From: Alphaproteobacteria bacterium
GTDB taxonomy: Bacteria; Pseudomonadota; Alphaproteobacteria; Micavibrionales; Micavibrionaceae
Direction: 5' to 3'
Assembly: GCA_024279035.1 (NCBI GenBank)
Contig: JAJRSA010000038.1
Location: forward strand, 1 to 43,407
Length of the DNA: 43,407 nt
Shown here: positions 35,502-43,407 of the stretch, piece after piece
How positions within the stretch are numbered: position 1 is the stretch's first letter
How the letters are laid out: every line of letters begins with the position of its first letter
Program-made: the position numbers and the translations under genes
The notes under the pieces: generated by a model
What the model saw: only the letters and a program-made list of their open reading frames with translations
Database searches by the model: none
What the model was told of the DNA's origin: nothing

Positions 35502-35904
35502 AGTGTAACTCCTTCACATTTCGTGCCTCAATAAAAACGAACTCACTTCTATAATGTGAGTATAGTTTTAACAAACTACTAACGAATTAACACGAAAATC
35601 TACACCATAATGGGCACTTTGTCAAATATTATGTTAATAATTATATTAGGTTAGTTATATAACAGTCGTTTACAAGACAATCAACCTTCAAACATCACTG
35701 CATAAATCTTTATAAAAAGGTGAAATAAAAATTCAGCAGTCTCTTTATCTTATCACTGATTATACATGCGGTCTGTGTTATTTAGAATAAAATACAGACT
35801 GATCCTTTTATTTTGTTGATTTAAACAGATTTTTAGAAAACTAAGAAAACATAGCTCATCTCATTTCTCTTGAGGCGAGGAGAAATCTCGTTTATAACGC
35901 TTGC
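35502..35904. other. 403-bp divergent intergenic region, adhesin / purD
   Basis: AT-rich, no convincing gene. It must hold the promoters for the adhesin (minus) and purD (plus). Seen: an inverted repeat ACTCAC-N9-GTGAGT (35541-35561) 40 bp before the adhesin start, a palindrome GTTATATAAC around 35655, and a hairpin GTCTGTGTT/AATACAGAC (35771-35779 with 35791-35799, one G-U pair) about 106 bp before purD. I could not assign a clear -35/-10 pair. Confidence 0.5.
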
Positions 35905-37203
35905 ATGAATATCCTTCTTATGGGTGCTGGCGGCCGTGAACATGCCTTAACATGGAAACTTGTACAATCCGATATGTGTGATCATCTCTTTGTTGCGCCA
36001 GGGAGTGATGCCATTGGATTAGAGCCTAAAACATCATGTGTAGATTTAGATATAACAGATCACAAAGCTGTTGTTCAATTTTGTAAAGAAAATGGGATTG
36101 GATTTGTAATTGTTGGATCAGAAATCCCCTTGGTTGCAGGCATATCTGATTCCCTTGAGACCGAAAATATCCCTGTCTTTGGGCCTTCTAAGAAAGCGGC
36201 TCAACTTGAAGGATCTAAGGGGTTCATGAAAAATCTGTGCAAAAAATATAATATCCCAACTGCTAAGTATGAGTGCTTTACAAACTCAACGCCTGCACAT
36301 GCGTTTATAGACCAAGTCGGTGCTCCTATTGTGATTAAAGCCGATGGATTAGCTGCAGGAAAAGGGGTTATTATTGCAGAAACAGTTGAACAGGCCAAAG
36401 AGACTGTGTCAGATATGCTTTCTGGCAATGCATTTGGAGAGGCTGGAGCATCTGTTGTAATTGAAGAGTTTCTGGATGGAGAAGAGGTTAGTTTTTTTGC
36501 CCTCTCTGATGGAAAAGTTGTTTTGCCTCTCACCTCTGCCCAAGATCACAAACGTGCTTTTGATGGGGATAAAGGTCCCAACACGGGAGGAATGGGCGCA
36601 TTTAGCCCTGCACGTAAAGACCTTTGGACACCAGAGCTAGAACGTGAAGTTATGGAAAATATTATCACCCCCACCGCAGATGCAATGAGCGCAGAAGGAC
36701 TGCCATTTAAAGGTGTGTATTATGCAGGGCTTATGATTGTCGAGGAAAAGCCTTACTTGATTGAGTATAATGTGCGCTTTGGGGATCCAGAATGCCAACC
36801 TATGATGATGCGCCTTGAGTCTGATCTCGTAGCTCTTCTCTATGATGCAGCAACAGGGCATTTATCACGACACACAAAGACGATAGAATGGAATAATGCC
36901 CCTGCACTATGTGTGATTATGGCCGCCAAAGGATACCCAGAGTCTTACGAAAAAAACACTCTCATTGAAGGGCTTGATGCCTTAGAGAACACCTCTTCCA
37001 TGAAGGTTTTTCATGCAGGCACACACTATAAAGACGGGCAGTGGTTGAGCAATGGAGGGCGTGTTTTAGCTGTAACAAGCATGTCTCCTACATTAGAGGT
37101 TTCTAAATTAAAAACATATGATATGATCTCTAACATTACGTGGGATGAAGGGTTTTATCGTAAGGATATTGCATGGCGTGCTCTTTTAAACATCTCCTCA
37201 TAA
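35905..37203 (+). CDS. purD: Phosphoribosylamine--glycine ligase (GARS)
   Basis: A 432-residue ATP-grasp enzyme for step two of purine synthesis. It starts NILLMGAGGREHALTWKL, has the ATP-grasp core (IVIKADGLAAGKGVIIAE, FLDGEEVSFFALSDG, DHKRAFDGDKGPNTGGMGA) and ends in the C-terminal GARS domain (GGRVLAVTSMSPTLEVSK). It stands alone, away from other pur genes. Confidence 0.97.
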   Translation: MNILLMGAGGREHALTWKLVQSDMCDHLFVAPGSDAIGLEPKTSCVDLDITDHKAVVQFCKENGIGFVIVGSEIPLVAGISDSLETENIPVFGPSKKAAQLEGSKGFMKNLCKKYNIPTAKYECFTNSTPAHAFIDQVGAPIVIKADGLAAGKGVIIAETVEQAKETVSDMLSGNAFGEAGASVVIEEFLDGEEVSFFALSDGKVVLPLTSAQDHKRAFDGDKGPNTGGMGAFSPARKDLWTPELEREVMENIITPTADAMSAEGLPFKGVYYAGLMIVEEKPYLIEYNVRFGDPECQPMMMRLESDLVALLYDAATGHLSRHTKTIEWNNAPALCVIMAAKGYPESYEKNTLIEGLDALENTSSMKVFHAGTHYKDGQWLSNGGRVLAVTSMSPTLEVSKLKTYDMISNITWDEGFYRKDIAWRALLNISS

Positions 37204-37299
37204 ATCTTAAAAAAGGATTAAAATGTGACAAAATCCATATTTCATGAGATACTAATAGTAGATTTCAGATTAATGATAAAGAATAACAAATAGGATAAT

Positions 37300-38103
37300 A
37301 TGCAATCTGACATGACGTATAGTTTTGATAAAGTAAATAGTTTTAACCGCCTCCCTGGTCGCAAAGGGCGAGGCTATGAAGTAGGTGTTTTCGCACAACC
37401 TATCGTAGATCTGAGCAATCCAAACAAGAGACACTACGAAGTTTTGTCACGCTTTGAAACAAGCTTTGATGACCCTGACGCCACTGAACGTATATTTCAT
37501 GATCTTGAGCAAACAAATGAAATTATTAACCATGATCTTGATATGTTAAGACGTGCACATTTTGTATTGTCGTTCTTGGCAACACATCTTCCCAAAGGAA
37601 AACTTCCTCATTTGTCTGTTAATCTATCCCCTAAAACACTTAGTAGTGAAACTTTTACAATAGCTCTTCAAGCTATTTTAAAGGATTACCCTACTGTTGG
37701 ATCACACTTGGTTGCAGAAATTACAGAGCGCTTTGACTTTGATGATCCTGCACGGGCAGCTCAAAACATAGAAAATTTGTATAATGCTAATATTGAAATC
37801 TCGCAAGATGACGTTCCAGAGGGGGAATGTGCTGGACTGAAATATAAAGACACGCGTAAATTCATTTCAACTATTAAAATGATTGAAGGAGGAGATGTTT
37901 TTCTTTCATCTGTGGCTGGTGTAGCCTTTAATCCTAAAGACTATAGACGTGTTTTAGAAAAAATTGAAACGCAGGAAATGGCAGAGCGTGCTCTGAACGA
38001 TGGGTTTCATAGAGGTCAAGGGTGGTATTATGGTCGTCCTGTAGAAATTGATAGGATTATCAATCAGCTTTTAGAAGAAAATAATATAGATCAATTATTT
38101 TAG
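37300..38103 (+). CDS. EAL-domain protein (c-di-GMP phosphodiesterase-like)
   Basis: A 267-residue single-domain protein. EAL landmarks in order: YEVLSRF (EVL for EAL, Glu47), SVNLSP (Asn109), EITE (Glu143), DDVPEG (Asp170-Asp171; DDFGTG in active enzymes), STIK (Lys193), a Glu corresponding to AEGVE (Glu220), and RGQGWYYGRP (Gln240). Most catalytic positions are kept, but the DDFGTG loop is altered and the Asp after the conserved Lys is lost, so it may bind c-di-GMP without efficient hydrolysis. No membrane or receiver part. AGGA precedes the ATG. Overlaps the convergent tadA by 4 bp. Confidence 0.8.
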   Translation: MQSDMTYSFDKVNSFNRLPGRKGRGYEVGVFAQPIVDLSNPNKRHYEVLSRFETSFDDPDATERIFHDLEQTNEIINHDLDMLRRAHFVLSFLATHLPKGKLPHLSVNLSPKTLSSETFTIALQAILKDYPTVGSHLVAEITERFDFDDPARAAQNIENLYNANIEISQDDVPEGECAGLKYKDTRKFISTIKMIEGGDVFLSSVAGVAFNPKDYRRVLEKIETQEMAERALNDGFHRGQGWYYGRPVEIDRIINQLLEENNIDQLF

Positions 38104-38558
38104 CGCTTTCCTTTAAAAAAATCTTTTAGAATGTCTCCACATTCTTTTTTCAAAATTCCAGACACAATCTCGGGCTTATGATGCATTTGAGAATGGTGAT
38201 ACAAATTAATTTCTGTGTTTAGCCCTCCACTTTTTAAGTCACGCGCGCCAAAGATAATTCTATTCAACCGAGCATAAGATAAAGCTGCTGCGCACATCGG
38301 GCAAGGTTCTAGCGTTACATACAAATTATAGTCTGGAAGTCTTTGAACGCCAAAATGTTTGCACATGTTTCGTACACATAAAATCTCTGCATGAGCTGTG
38401 GGATCAGACAGTTCAATGGTTCTATTCCCAGCTTGTGCTCCAATCTTTCCTGTGTCCTTATGAACAAGGAGGGCTCCAATTGGAACTTCATCACGATCAA
38501 ATGCTAATTTTGCCTCTTCCAAAGCAAGGCGCATATAGGCTATGTTATCTTCACTCAT
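38100..38558 (-). CDS. tadA: tRNA-specific adenosine deaminase
   Basis: A 152-residue zinc deaminase that makes inosine at position 34 of tRNA-Arg. Zinc site TAHAEI (His56, with Glu58 as proton shuttle) and EPCPMCAAAL (Cys86, Cys89); typical RLNRIIFGARDLKSGG follows. It is divergent from the rluB-like gene with 18 bp between starts and overlaps the EAL gene by 4 bp at the 3' end. Confidence 0.96.
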   Translation of the reverse strand: MSEDNIAYMRLALEEAKLAFDRDEVPIGALLVHKDTGKIGAQAGNRTIELSDPTAHAEILCVRNMCKHFGVQRLPDYNLYVTLEPCPMCAAALSYARLNRIIFGARDLKSGGLNTEINLYHHSQMHHKPEIVSGILKKECGDILKDFFKGKR

Positions 38559-38576
38559 AAAACAGGCATAGCGTAT

Positions 38577-39323
38577 ATGAATAGAGATGAAAAGAATAAG
38601 TTAGAGGGCGAACGCATTGCAAAAGTCATAGCACGGGCTGGGCTTTGTTCTCGGAGAGAAGCTGAGAAATGGATTACAGAAGGCCGTGTCTCTCTCAACG
38701 GATATATTTTGGAGAGCCCCGCCTGCAAAGTCACTCCACAAGACAGAATTGAAGTGGATGGAAAGCGTCTTCAAAATGCAGAAAAGACACGTTTGTTCCT
38801 CTATCATAAGCCTGTTGGGCTTTTGACAACCAGTCGAGATGATCGCGGACGCAAGACTGTGTTTGATGATCTTCCACCAGATCTCCCGCGCCTTATCACT
38901 GTTGGGCGTTTGGATTTGAATACAGAAGGATTGCTCCTGCTCACAAATGATGGAGAACTATCACGCTACTTAGAGCTTCCTGCCACAGGATTGGAACGTA
39001 CATATCGTGTCCGTACATATGGTGAGATTAACAAGACATCTTTAAAAAAACTCAGAGATGGTATAAATTTTGAAAATGTACAGTATGGGTCGATTAACGC
39101 TTCAATTGAAGAAACAACAGGGCGTAACACATGGATTACAATGACTCTCACAGAAGGCAAAAACAGAGAAATTCGCAATGTTATGCGTGCATTGGGACTA
39201 CAGGTTAATCGACTAATTCGTCTCTCGTACGGCCCTTTTCAACTTGAGGAGATGGAGAAGAGTAAAGTCATAGAACTCTCTACACATCACATTCAAAAAG
39301 AGCTTAAAGGCTTTTTTAAATAA
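38577..39323 (+). CDS. rluB: rRNA pseudouridine synthase (RluB/RsuA family)
   Basis: A 248-residue protein with an N-terminal S4 RNA-binding domain (RIAKVIARAGLCSRREAEKWI) and a catalytic RsuA domain (ITVGRLDLNTEGLLLLTNDGEL, catalytic Asp113), ending in NREIRNVMRALGLQVNRLIRLSYG. The long GRKTVFDDLP insertion favours RluB (23S) over RsuA. The tadA-rluB pair, divergent here, is common in Alphaproteobacteria. Confidence 0.92.
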   Translation: MNRDEKNKLEGERIAKVIARAGLCSRREAEKWITEGRVSLNGYILESPACKVTPQDRIEVDGKRLQNAEKTRLFLYHKPVGLLTTSRDDRGRKTVFDDLPPDLPRLITVGRLDLNTEGLLLLTNDGELSRYLELPATGLERTYRVRTYGEINKTSLKKLRDGINFENVQYGSINASIEETTGRNTWITMTLTEGKNREIRNVMRALGLQVNRLIRLSYGPFQLEEMEKSKVIELSTHHIQKELKGFFK

Positions 39324-39391
39324 CTACACACGTATGTTCCCTATCATAGAGGATATAAGATTTGTTACCTTTCTCTCTAATGGAGGGTGAA

Positions 39392-40762
39392 ATGGCGCGT
39401 ATTCTTATTATTGAAGATGATCTTACAATGGCAGAATTATTTTGTCATTATTTGGAGGATGAAAAAGGTACGATTCAGTGTGTTGAGACAATAGAAGAAG
39501 CAAAAGAACAGCTTACATCTGCGTCCTATGACATTGTCCTTTTGGACTACCAACTCCCCGATGGAACAGGACTTGATCTTTTGAACTACATCAATGAGCA
39601 GGGCATCCCCTCTGCTGTGATTATGATCACGGGGCATGGATCTTTGACAACAGCGGTGAAGGCGATGCAATTAGGCGCACGTGATTTTATTGTAAAACCA
39701 ACAAGTAAAACACGACTGCTATGTACGCTTAAAAATGTTCTTAAAACACAGAATTTACAGCGTGTGATTCAAACACATGAAAAAAACATCTCTCGGAAGG
39801 ATTTTTCAAATTTTGTGGGCGCATCTTTGCCCATGCAAAACGTATATAGGATCATAGAATCTGCGGCTCCAAGTAAAGCCACAGTCTTTATCACAGGGGA
39901 ATCAGGCACGGGAAAGGAACTGTGCGCTGAAGCACTCCATATGAATAGTCCACGTCAAGCACAGCCTTTGTGCGCTATTAATTGTGGAGCTATTCCTCGA
40001 GACCTCATGGAAAGTGAAGTTTTCGGGCATGTAAAGGGTGCTTTTACAGGTGCACACACTGACAGAGAGGGGTTAGCACACCAAGCCAATAGGGGAACTC
40101 TGTTCCTTGATGAAATCTGTGAAATGGATTTAGATCTTCAAACAAAGCTCTTACGTTTTATCCAGACAGGAACTTTTCAAAAAGTAGGAGGAGACAAAGA
40201 AGAGCAGGTTGATGTCCGCTTTGTCTGTGCCACCAACCGAGACCCTCTCAAAGAAGTCCAAGAGGGAAGATTCCGTGAAGATCTCTATTATCGTCTTCAT
40301 GTGTTGCCCCTTGCTTTACCGCCTCTCCGAGATCGAGGGGAAGATATTCTATTGATTGCCCAACATTTTCTAGATCATTACACACAAGAAGAGGGAAAGG
40401 ACTTTAAGAAATTTGAAAAACACGTACGCACACAGTTTCTAAATTATGACTGGCCTGGAAATGTCCGCCAACTTCAAAATGTGATTTGGAATATTGTTGC
40501 CCTCCATCAGGGCGAGTGTGTGACACAAGAAATGCTTCCAGCTCCTCTTGACGCACTTATTCTGAAGCATGCACCGACATCTATTTCCCATTCTCCCTCC
40601 CCTATATTCGGAAACACAAAAGAGACATTGGTAACTCTGGATACGATTGAGTATAAAGCGATAGAGAATGCATTGAAGGTGTGTAACAATAATGTCTCAG
40701 AGGCTGCCCATTTTTTAAATGTGAGCACGGCTACACTCTATCGTAAGAAGAAATTTATATAA
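39392..40762 (+). CDS. NtrC-family sigma-54 response regulator
   Basis: A 456-residue regulator. Receiver: IIEDDL (Asp9-Asp10), LLDYQLPDGTG (phospho-acceptor Asp52), MITGHGS (Thr80), VKPTS (Lys102). AAA+ part: GESGTGKE (169-176), GAFTGA (216-221) needed for sigma-54 contact, FLDEI, RFREDLYYRL and WPGNVRQLQN. C-terminal Fis-type helix-turn-helix (AIENALKVCNNNVSEAAHFLNVSTATLYRKKK). GGAGG 5 nt before the ATG at 39392 decides the start; the frame is open from a TTG at 39362. Receiver and order resemble LuxO. Its kinase is not nearby. The stop overlaps the convergent RTX gene by 8 bp. Confidence 0.93.
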   Translation: MARILIIEDDLTMAELFCHYLEDEKGTIQCVETIEEAKEQLTSASYDIVLLDYQLPDGTGLDLLNYINEQGIPSAVIMITGHGSLTTAVKAMQLGARDFIVKPTSKTRLLCTLKNVLKTQNLQRVIQTHEKNISRKDFSNFVGASLPMQNVYRIIESAAPSKATVFITGESGTGKELCAEALHMNSPRQAQPLCAINCGAIPRDLMESEVFGHVKGAFTGAHTDREGLAHQANRGTLFLDEICEMDLDLQTKLLRFIQTGTFQKVGGDKEEQVDVRFVCATNRDPLKEVQEGRFREDLYYRLHVLPLALPPLRDRGEDILLIAQHFLDHYTQEEGKDFKKFEKHVRTQFLNYDWPGNVRQLQNVIWNIVALHQGECVTQEMLPAPLDALILKHAPTSISHSPSPIFGNTKETLVTLDTIEYKAIENALKVCNNNVSEAAHFLNVSTATLYRKKKFI

Positions 40763-43407
40763 CAATCCCGCCATTATTATAGAGGAGTGTTTCATCTAGA
40801 TTAGTGACATTATTAAGTTGGGCAATGGTTGTGAAGCTTGAGCCTCCTGTGAGGCCATTGGCATCCACTTGAACGAGCATATCTGTCCCTGAATCTACGA
40901 AATTCACATAGTCTGAGACTATGCCTGTAAAACCGCTGATGAGATCACTGATATCAAGCGCATCTCCTTGTCCATAACGAAAATCTAGAACCTGATCAAT
41001 ATCGTTATAGGCGCTTGCCGCTTCAAAAACGAATGTATCTGCCCCATCTCCTCCCCAGAGCATATCCAGACCATCTCCTCCGCTCACAGAATCATTTCCG
41101 TTGGATCCATCTGCATAAAGAAGACCGTTGGTCAGAGCTAAATAGCCAACAGGTTCTCTTGTGTGATTGATCTCTGAATCATTGGCTTGTTCTTCTTCGA
41201 TGAACACATCTGCTCCTCCTGATGTTACCCCTGTTACTCCTCGTGTAACGGCGGTGTCTCCTCCATCAGTCCGTTGCATATCCATGATAACAACAGGTTG
41301 ATTACTTGCAAAATCTCCTCCGAAATTTATATTTGTTGTTGTATGTCGAACAATGTCTCCTGTTGTTCCGACCAATAAACCACTGCCTGCGGATCCACCC
41401 GTATCGATGGCAATCCATCCCATCGTTTCTGTAGCATGAAGATTATCTGTACCTTCTTCTTCTTGCATACGAACGCGTAAACCTGTTGTTGTGACATTAC
41501 TATTTCTGTTGGCAACGGCTTCCGATCCATTATCGGTCATGACTTGGGACATCACCACAGGGTTTGATCCAAACGCCGTACTAAAGAACACATTCGTTGA
41601 ACTTTCATTGGTCACATTGGTTGTCCCTGCTTGGATAAGCATCCCGTTATCAAGTGTGTGTGTCCCTGCAGAAATTGCTAACCATGAAACATCATCAGCT
41701 GTTCCATGAGCTCCATCCAGATAGTCCCATTCATCAATTTGAAATTCAAAACCTGTGTCTGTAACGTTCCTCACACGGAGTGCATTGGGATCTGTGCCGT
41801 TTAATGTATTCATTGTCATTTTAATCACAGGATTGAGAATGGTCGCACTGAAATTCACAGTGTGCCATTGGGCGCCACTTGTTTGTGTTACACCAAAGAC
41901 TTGCCCTGCTTCTCCAATCACTTGTGTGACTTCATCGCCGTAAAGGGTATCATTCCCAGCCCCACCGATCATGTTATCGCCCCCAGCTCCACCATAAAGG
42001 ATATCCGCTCCTGCCTCTCCGAGCATCGTATCAGCTCCATCTTCTCCATAGAGGATGTCGTTATCAGCTCCCCCTTCAAGACGATCATTTCCAGCTCCTC
42101 CGTAAAGGGTATCATTCCCAGCATCACCGTAGAGAAAATCATTCCCAATATCTGCCATGATATCTGACGCATCCCACTCAATCACATAGTGATAAGTGTC
42201 TGTTAAATCACGATCTGTCCATTCACCACTGGATTGCTGGATACGAGCGGCTTGATTAGAGCCTGCATTGGGCTCTCCTGCTTGCCAGTTTTCATATGAA
42301 TTATTGGCTGAGGTTGCTCCAACAGAAAAAACAGTTCCTGTCTCTACGCCCCCGTTCCATGCCCATTCTGCGCCTGCACCATCTCCTTGTGCTGATGTCC
42401 ATGACGATTGCCCTGCCTCCAACAGATTTTGAACAAAACCATTTTCAACTTGTGAGGTAATTGTAACCAGATGCCCCCCTACGCCATTAATGAGAATGGA
42501 TTGTGCTGTAGATTCCGCTGTTGCATAATCAACGGCAACATTCACGTAGCGGTAAAAGCTTTGTGTTTGCTCAAGGAAAAAGACCGTTGACGGTCCACCC
42601 GTTGCGCCGCTTCGAATCACATATTGATCATAGGAGTCAATCCCTCCGCCAAAGAGAATATCATCATCATTGCCCCCACGAATAATATCTGCCCCTTGTC
42701 CGCCATTGAGCGTGTCATTCCCGTCATCTCCTAAAAGCGTGTCATTCCCATCATCTCCACTAAGGTTGTCAATGCCTAGTCCACCCTCTAAGCGATCATC
42801 GCCATTTTGGCCGTCAAGGTTATCATCCCCTGCATCGCCGTAAAGAAAGTCTCCTCCATCTCCCCCACGGATTTGATCATTGTCATTTCCTCCACGAATA
42901 GTATCGTTTCCATCATTTCCATAGAGCCTGTCTGCGCCGTCATCGCCGTTAATGACATCGTCACCCGCATGACCTCCGATAGTATCGTTTCCAGTGCCCC
43001 CATTGATGGTATCTATTCCGTTTCCTCCATAGATACGGTCATTTCCTGCGTCTCCATTGATGATATCATCCCCATCATTCCCATAGAGACGATCATCATC
43101 ATCCCCACCATTAAGAGTGTCATTGCCGTTTCCTCCTGCGAGATAATCATCTCCAGCATCACCATTGAGGATGTCATTGCCTTCTCCGCCTGTAATTCTA
43201 TCATTTCCATCTCGTCCAAAGACGGTGTCATCTCCGGCACCTGCAATCACATAATCATTTCCGGCAAGGGCATCAATCACATCTCCGCCCGCTTCATTTG
43301 TGCCGTAGAGTTTAATATCATCACCAGCTGTCCCTGTAATTGTAGCAAGTGGGGCATCTCCGCCTGGTGCTCCTATTTGTGTGTCTGGTAAATCTGTTCC
43401 TGCCTCA
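40755..43407 (-). CDS. RTX adhesin with C-type lectin and beta-sandwich domains (5' end beyond window)
   Basis: An open frame to the right edge, at least 883 residues, with the start outside the window (the first GTG at 43280 is internal). Order: many RTX nonapeptides (GGxGxDxxx), a C-type lectin-like domain (about 42170-42580; HLVTITSQVENGFVQNLL, YENWQAGEPNAGSNQAA, YHYVIEW), a second RTX block, about three related beta-sandwich units (FGSNPVVMSQVMTDNGSEAV, LRVRMQEEEGTDNLHATETMGWIAI, pattern 'R..NVT.TG...R.QEE') and a last RTX with a T1SS C-terminal part (DTFVFEAASAYNDIDQVLDF, ending NNGGIVI). Secreted by type I secretion, calcium-folded, and likely binding sugars or surfaces. No transporter genes are in the window. 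Confidence 0.9.
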   Translation of the reverse strand, partial: EAGTDLPDTQIGAPGGDAPLATITGTAGDDIKLYGTNEAGGDVIDALAGNDYVIAGAGDDTVFGRDGNDRITGGEGNDILNGDAGDDYLAGGNGNDTLNGGDDDDRLYGNDGDDIINGDAGNDRIYGGNGIDTINGGTGNDTIGGHAGDDVINGDDGADRLYGNDGNDTIRGGNDNDQIRGGDGGDFLYGDAGDDNLDGQNGDDRLEGGLGIDNLSGDDGNDTLLGDDGNDTLNGGQGADIIRGGNDDDILFGGGIDSYDQYVIRSGATGGPSTVFFLEQTQSFYRYVNVAVDYATAESTAQSILINGVGGHLVTITSQVENGFVQNLLEAGQSSWTSAQGDGAGAEWAWNGGVETGTVFSVGATSANNSYENWQAGEPNAGSNQAARIQQSSGEWTDRDLTDTYHYVIEWDASDIMADIGNDFLYGDAGNDTLYGGAGNDRLEGGADNDILYGEDGADTMLGEAGADILYGGAGGDNMIGGAGNDTLYGDEVTQVIGEAGQVFGVTQTSGAQWHTVNFSATILNPVIKMTMNTLNGTDPNALRVRNVTDTGFEFQIDEWDYLDGAHGTADDVSWLAISAGTHTLDNGMLIQAGTTNVTNESSTNVFFSTAFGSNPVVMSQVMTDNGSEAVANRNSNVTTTGLRVRMQEEEGTDNLHATETMGWIAIDTGGSAGSGLLVGTTGDIVRHTTTNINFGGDFASNQPVVIMDMQRTDGGDTAVTRGVTGVTSGGADVFIEEEQANDSEINHTREPVGYLALTNGLLYADGSNGNDSVSGGDGLDMLWGGDGADTFVFEAASAYNDIDQVLDFRYGQGDALDISDLISGFTGIVSDYVNFVDSGTDMLVQVDANGLTGGSSFTTIAQLNNVTNLDETLLYNNGGIVI

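Noticed and set aside
41000-43300. Regularly spaced repeats looking like a CRISPR array
   Set aside because: Periodicity is about 27 bp and in frame: these are RTX nonapeptide repeats of a coding region.
42807-43391. 194-residue frame antisense to the RTX gene
   Set aside because: Repetitive Ile/Ser/Val shadow of the RTX nonapeptides on the other strand.

Overview
The window reads as a free-living, biofilm-forming or surface-attached alphaproteobacterium with a moderately AT-rich chromosome. Pointers are: ftsK-lolA next to each other, rnd-kpsF-lptC-lptA, long HPF followed by PtsN, Cox11, a CtrA-type site (TTAA-N7-TTAAC) in front of ftsK, and an alphaproteobacterial LexA-type site (GTTC-N7-GTTC). 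I cannot fix the genus. No rRNA, tRNA, CRISPR array or complete prophage was seen.

Layout. 1-4366 (mostly minus): 5' end of an IS5-type transposase at the left edge, a palindromic repeat, then aspS - truncated HAD hydrolase - dnaX - ybaB. 4445-6091 (plus): rnd and a SixA-like phosphatase. 6095-8105 (minus): a 40-residue membrane protein plus ctaG, then hpf and ptsN separated by a clear terminator. 8265-10774 (plus): murL-murD2, the alternative route to D-glutamate in peptidoglycan. 10752-11949 (minus): a YihY/BrkB membrane protein and a small unknown. 12218-16742 (plus): ftsK, repeat cluster, lolA, a flavin reductase-like gene and recR. 16743-22589 (minus): a small phage-like protein behind an SOS-type promoter and a hairpin leader, then the exopolysaccharide export genes (Wzc-like kinase, Wza-like protein, outer-membrane beta-barrel) and a receiver plus degenerate-GGDEF protein. 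22738-25799 (plus): RNase D-like exonuclease, kpsF, lptC, lptA. 25796-28686 (minus): dps - rocD - AAA ATPase, with a 9-bp tandem repeat just before the ATPase. 28977-30899 (plus): asnB. 30957-35501 (minus): a T1SS-143/RTX adhesin gene interrupted by one in-frame TAA. 35905-38103 (plus): purD and an EAL-domain protein. 38100-38558 (minus): tadA. 38577-40762 (plus): rluB-like gene and a sigma-54 response regulator. 40755-43407 (minus): the 3' part of a second RTX adhesin carrying a C-type lectin domain.

Themes. Cell envelope and surface dominate: peptidoglycan precursor (MurL/MurD2), LPS transport and Kdo precursor (KpsF, LptC, LptA), lipoprotein transport (LolA), polysaccharide export, and two type I secreted adhesins. 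c-di-GMP-type domains (a degenerate GGDEF, a near-complete EAL) and a sigma-54 activator lie among them, as in biofilm control, but no direct regulatory link is visible. Several clusters usually kept together are broken up here: dnaX-ybaB has lost recR, and lptA is not followed by lptB-rpoN-hpf-ptsN.

Most notable: the SOS-type promoter and hairpin leader before a solitary phage-like gene (16743-17207), the murL-murD2 pair, the nonsense-split adhesin, the CtrA and DnaA sites at ftsK, and the HAD remnant between aspS and dnaX.
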